Assembly (NCBI GenBank): GCA_002352425.1
Contig: DEIK01000080.1
Coordinates: 31,097-38,774 of the forward strand
Origin: Rhodobacteraceae bacterium UBA2776
GTDB lineage: Bacteria; Pseudomonadota; Alphaproteobacteria; Rhodobacterales; Rhodobacteraceae
Direction of reading: 5' to 3'
DNA length: 7,678 bases
How positions within the stretch are numbered: the stretch's first letter is position 1; each line of letters begins with the position of its first letter. Under the pieces are notes generated by a model that was given only the letters and a program-made list of their open reading frames with translations, made no database searches and was not told the DNA's origin. Shown in pieces: positions 5,221-7,678 of this stretch. A program made the translations under genes and the position numbers.

Positions 5221-6675
5221 TCAGTTATGTGACGGCTTATCCAAATGCTTGCGCAGACGGCTTGGCGTTGCCTTTTTCTTGTTCTTATAGGGGTTGGATT
5301 CGGCCTGTGAACGCATCCACAACCGGATCGGCGTGCCGGGCATATCGAAACTCTCGCGCAACCCGTTAACCAGATACCGTGAATAGCTGGCAGGCAGTTT
5401 TTCAGGCATCGAACACATCACCACAAAGCCTGGTGGCCGGGTTTTTGCTTGGGTCATATAGCGCAGTTTGATGCGGCGTCCTGCCGGTGCGGGCGGCGGG
5501 TGCGCCTCGACCATATCAATCAGCCAACGGTTCAATTGCGCCGTGGTAACGCGGCGGTTCCAGACCTCATGCGCCTTCATTACGGCCTCTTGCAAACGGT
5601 TCAACCCCTTGCCGGTTTTGGCTGAAACCGTCACCAAAGGTGCACCGCGCAATTGCGGTAAAAGCCGTTCAAATGACTCTCGCAAGTCTTTGAGTTTCTT
5701 TTGTTTATTCTTTTCAACGTCCCATTTGTTAACCGCCAAGACCACCGCACGCCCCTCGCGCTCGGCCAAATCTGCGATCCGCAAATCTTGTTGCTCAAAC
5801 GGGATTTCAGCGTCAATCAAAACGATCACAACTTCAGCGAATTTCACCGCCCGCAAACCATCCGATACCGACAGCTTTTCCAGTTTTTCCTGCACCCGCG
5901 CTTTTTTGCGCATGCCCGCTGTGTCAAACATCCGGATCGGTACACCGTCCCACTCCATCTGCACCGAAATCGCATCGCGGGTGATGCCAGCCTCCGGCCC
6001 CGTCAACAAACGGTCCTCGCCCAGCATCTGGTTAATCAAGGTGGATTTGCCCGCATTCGGGCGGCCCACGACGGCGATCTGCAACGGTTTTTCACGGGTC
6101 GGCACGCGGGGCGCATCCGGATCATCCTCGGAAATATCAATGTCAACTTCGGGCGCATCATTGGCGGCTTGTTCTTCAAACGCGTCCGCCAAGGGCATCA
6201 AGATCGACAGCAATTCGCTCATGCCCTCGCCGTGTTCAGCCGACAGTCGCAGCGGTTCACCAAGGCCCAGTGAATAGGCCTCGATCACACCCGCGTCCGC
6301 GGCGCGGCCCTCGCCCTTGTTGGCCGCGACGATCACATGTTTGGCGCGTTTACGCAGCAATTCAGCAAAAAATTCATCCGTCGGGTTCACCCCAACCCGC
6401 GCATCAATCATAAACAGACAGATGTCCGCCATATCAACCGCGCGTTCCGTCAAGCGGCGCATGCGCCCCTGCAGGCTCTCGTCTGTGGCTTCTTCCAACC
6501 CAGCCGTGTCGATCACCGTAAACCGCAGATCGCCCAGACGTGCAGCACCTTCGCGCAAATCACGCGTTACCCCTGGTTGGTCATCGACCAATGCCAGTTT
6601 TTTGCCCACAAGGCGGTTGAACAGGGTGGATTTGCCTACATTCGGGCGCCCCACGATGGCAAGTGTAAAGCTCAT
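5221..6675 (-). CDS. der: Der (EngA), double-GTPase ribosome assembly factor
   Basis: Der is an essential GTPase with two tandem G domains and a KH-like domain; it binds the 50S subunit late in assembly. The 484-residue product is complete and close to the usual length. G domain 1: P-loop GRPNVGKS at 9-16, PGVTRD at 34-39 with switch Thr37, DTAG at 56-59, and a G4 motif NKGE at 119-122 where most Der proteins have NKxD. G domain 2: GRPNAGKS at 204-211, AGITRD at 229-234, DTAG at 251-254, canonical NKWD at 316-319, SAK at 351-353. An acidic linker (about 166-188) joins them. The KH-like domain covers about 372-455, followed by a basic tail with KNKKK at 464-468. GGAG six bases before the ATG supports the start. 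It follows the bamB-like gene after 49 bases, the same order as bamB-der in E. coli, so co-transcription is likely. Confidence 0.98.
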   Translation of the reverse strand: MSFTLAIVGRPNVGKSTLFNRLVGKKLALVDDQPGVTRDLREGAARLGDLRFTVIDTAGLEEATDESLQGRMRRLTERAVDMADICLFMIDARVGVNPTDEFFAELLRKRAKHVIVAANKGEGRAADAGVIEAYSLGLGEPLRLSAEHGEGMSELLSILMPLADAFEEQAANDAPEVDIDISEDDPDAPRVPTREKPLQIAVVGRPNAGKSTLINQMLGEDRLLTGPEAGITRDAISVQMEWDGVPIRMFDTAGMRKKARVQEKLEKLSVSDGLRAVKFAEVVIVLIDAEIPFEQQDLRIADLAEREGRAVVLAVNKWDVEKNKQKKLKDLRESFERLLPQLRGAPLVTVSAKTGKGLNRLQEAVMKAHEVWNRRVTTAQLNRWLIDMVEAHPPPAPAGRRIKLRYMTQAKTRPPGFVVMCSMPEKLPASYSRYLVNGLRESFDMPGTPIRLWMRSQAESNPYKNKKKATPSRLRKHLDKPSHN

Positions 6676-6724
6676 TTTTCGCTCCGGCGATCAGTCAAGT
6701 GGCTTGCGATACAGCAAACTGCGC

Positions 6725-7678
6725 CTAACGGAAAGCGTGAAGTTGTCCTTTGGTTGACACCACATACATAACGCCACCGACGATCACCGGATTGGTGGTC
6801 GCCCCGCCCGAGATTTCAACCGAGCTGAGCAAGGAACCATCAACAGGGTTGAACGAGCGGATGAACCCGTCGCTGCCCGCCACGATCAAACGGCCACCCG
6901 CCAAAACGGGGCCGTAATGCGCATAGACGGCTTTGCGGCGACGCGGTTTGTCTTTGGTATAGTAAGGCATATCGACAGCCCAGATCACTTCGCCCGTGGC
7001 ATCATCAAGACGGACCAATTGTGCCTCGTCCGAAACCAAGAACACAGAGCCGCCGGTGGGCCAGACAGGGCTATACGCTCCTTCTTTTGCGGTCCAGATG
7101 CGTTCGCCGTTGGCCATATCCAACGCCACGATGCGCCCGGATTGGCTGCCGGCATAAACCACATCGCCGTCGATCACAGGATCCCCCGTGATGTCCGTGA
7201 TGCCCGCATAGGCGCGGCCACGCCGCTTGCCCGACACGGAAGAGGCCCATGTGCGCACGCCACCTTGGCGAAACGCCGCGATCAATTCACCCGAACCAAA
7301 CGGGAAGATCGCAAATTTCTCGGCAACCGCAGGGGCGGTCCCGCCGACCATAACCGATGTGGTGGGGGATCCTGGCAATTGCCATTTGATCCGGCCATCA
7401 GCCGCGTTGATCGCCCAGGCCCGGCTGTCACGTGAAGTAACATAAACAATGCCGTCCAAAACAGTTGGCGCGCCAGTCGCCGCTGATTCCAGCTTTTGCA
7501 CCCAACGCTCGGCCCCTGTCGCCGCATCCATTGCAACCAGCGCCCCAAAGCCCGTGGTGGCGTAAACGGTGTTACCCTCGACAGCCAAACCGCCGCCTGA
7601 TGCATCGCCAGACCTGTCCGTAACAGGCGTTAAATCATGCGACCAGATTGTGCCGCCTGTGGTGGAATGGGCCATCAC
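6725..7678 (-). CDS. bamB: PQQ-repeat beta-propeller protein, probably BamB, C-terminal part
   Basis: BamB is an outer-membrane lipoprotein of the BAM complex that helps BamA fold beta-barrel proteins. The window holds 317 codons ending at the stop; the true start, signal peptide and lipobox lie beyond base 7678, so the in-frame GTG/ATG at the edge is not a start. The fragment consists of beta-propeller repeats with the pattern G-x-x-x-W or variants: GGTIWSHDL at 8-16, TGAERWVQKL at 54-63, DGRIKWQLPG at 94-103, NGERIWTAKEG at 190-200, TGEVIWAVDM at 228-237, DGSLLSSVEI at 280-289. It ends in YVVSTKGQLHAFR, a typical last strand. About six blades are visible, against eight in BamB. The name rests on this repeat type plus position just upstream of der, as in E. 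coli. A PQQ-dependent dehydrogenase is unlikely: there is no catalytic motif and the repeats are of the scaffold kind. Confidence 0.82.
   Translation of the reverse strand: MMAHSTTGGTIWSHDLTPVTDRSGDASGGGLAVEGNTVYATTGFGALVAMDAATGAERWVQKLESAATGAPTVLDGIVYVTSRDSRAWAINAADGRIKWQLPGSPTTSVMVGGTAPAVAEKFAIFPFGSGELIAAFRQGGVRTWASSVSGKRRGRAYAGITDITGDPVIDGDVVYAGSQSGRIVALDMANGERIWTAKEGAYSPVWPTGGSVFLVSDEAQLVRLDDATGEVIWAVDMPYYTKDKPRRRKAVYAHYGPVLAGGRLIVAGSDGFIRSFNPVDGSLLSSVEISGGATTNPVIVGGVMYVVSTKGQLHAFR

Noticed and set aside
5468..6277. Plus-strand open frame of 269 codons opposite der
   Set aside because: Der on the minus strand is unmistakable; the antisense frame is Ser/Arg/Thr-rich, as is usual for shadows of GC-rich genes.
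7673..7678. GTG/ATG at the right edge as the start of the beta-propeller gene
   Set aside because: There is no signal peptide or lipobox after it and the first blade is incomplete, so the gene continues past the window.

Overview
The window looks like a chromosomal segment of an alphaproteobacterium, most likely from the Rhodobacteraceae/Roseobacter group. This rests on moderately high GC, on serS lying divergent to a yajC-secD-secF cluster, on the protein sequences themselves (for example an alphaproteobacterial-style Der with an NKGE motif in its first G domain), and on a bamB-der pair. The assignment comes from recognising protein families and gene order, not from a database search.

Layout from left to right: the first 62 bases are the start of secF (minus strand, cut by the window edge). 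It is followed on the same strand by secD and yajC, so transcription runs yajC > secD > secF. A 176-base divergent intergenic region separates yajC from serS (plus strand). serS converges on a membrane fatty acid desaturase (minus strand), and the two coding regions overlap by 26 bases at their 3' ends. The probable intrinsic terminator of serS lies wholly inside the desaturase coding sequence. Upstream of the desaturase is a 176-base non-coding stretch holding palindromes, a possible promoter and an open in-frame extension of the next gene. Then come a small unrecognised lipoprotein, the GTPase gene der, and the C-terminal part of a PQQ-repeat beta-propeller protein, probably bamB. The last four are all on the minus strand.

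Most genes serve envelope and translation housekeeping. YajC-SecD-SecF assist Sec-dependent export, BamB assists outer-membrane protein assembly, Der matures the 50S ribosomal subunit, SerS charges tRNA-Ser, and the desaturase adjusts membrane lipid fluidity. The lipoprotein has no function I can assign.

I see no mobile element, CRISPR array, tRNA or rRNA gene, and no new multi-gene system. The points most worth a second look are the serS terminator embedded in the opposing gene, the open frame continuing past the lipoprotein stop codon across two strong palindromes, and the dyads in front of the lipoprotein and desaturase genes.
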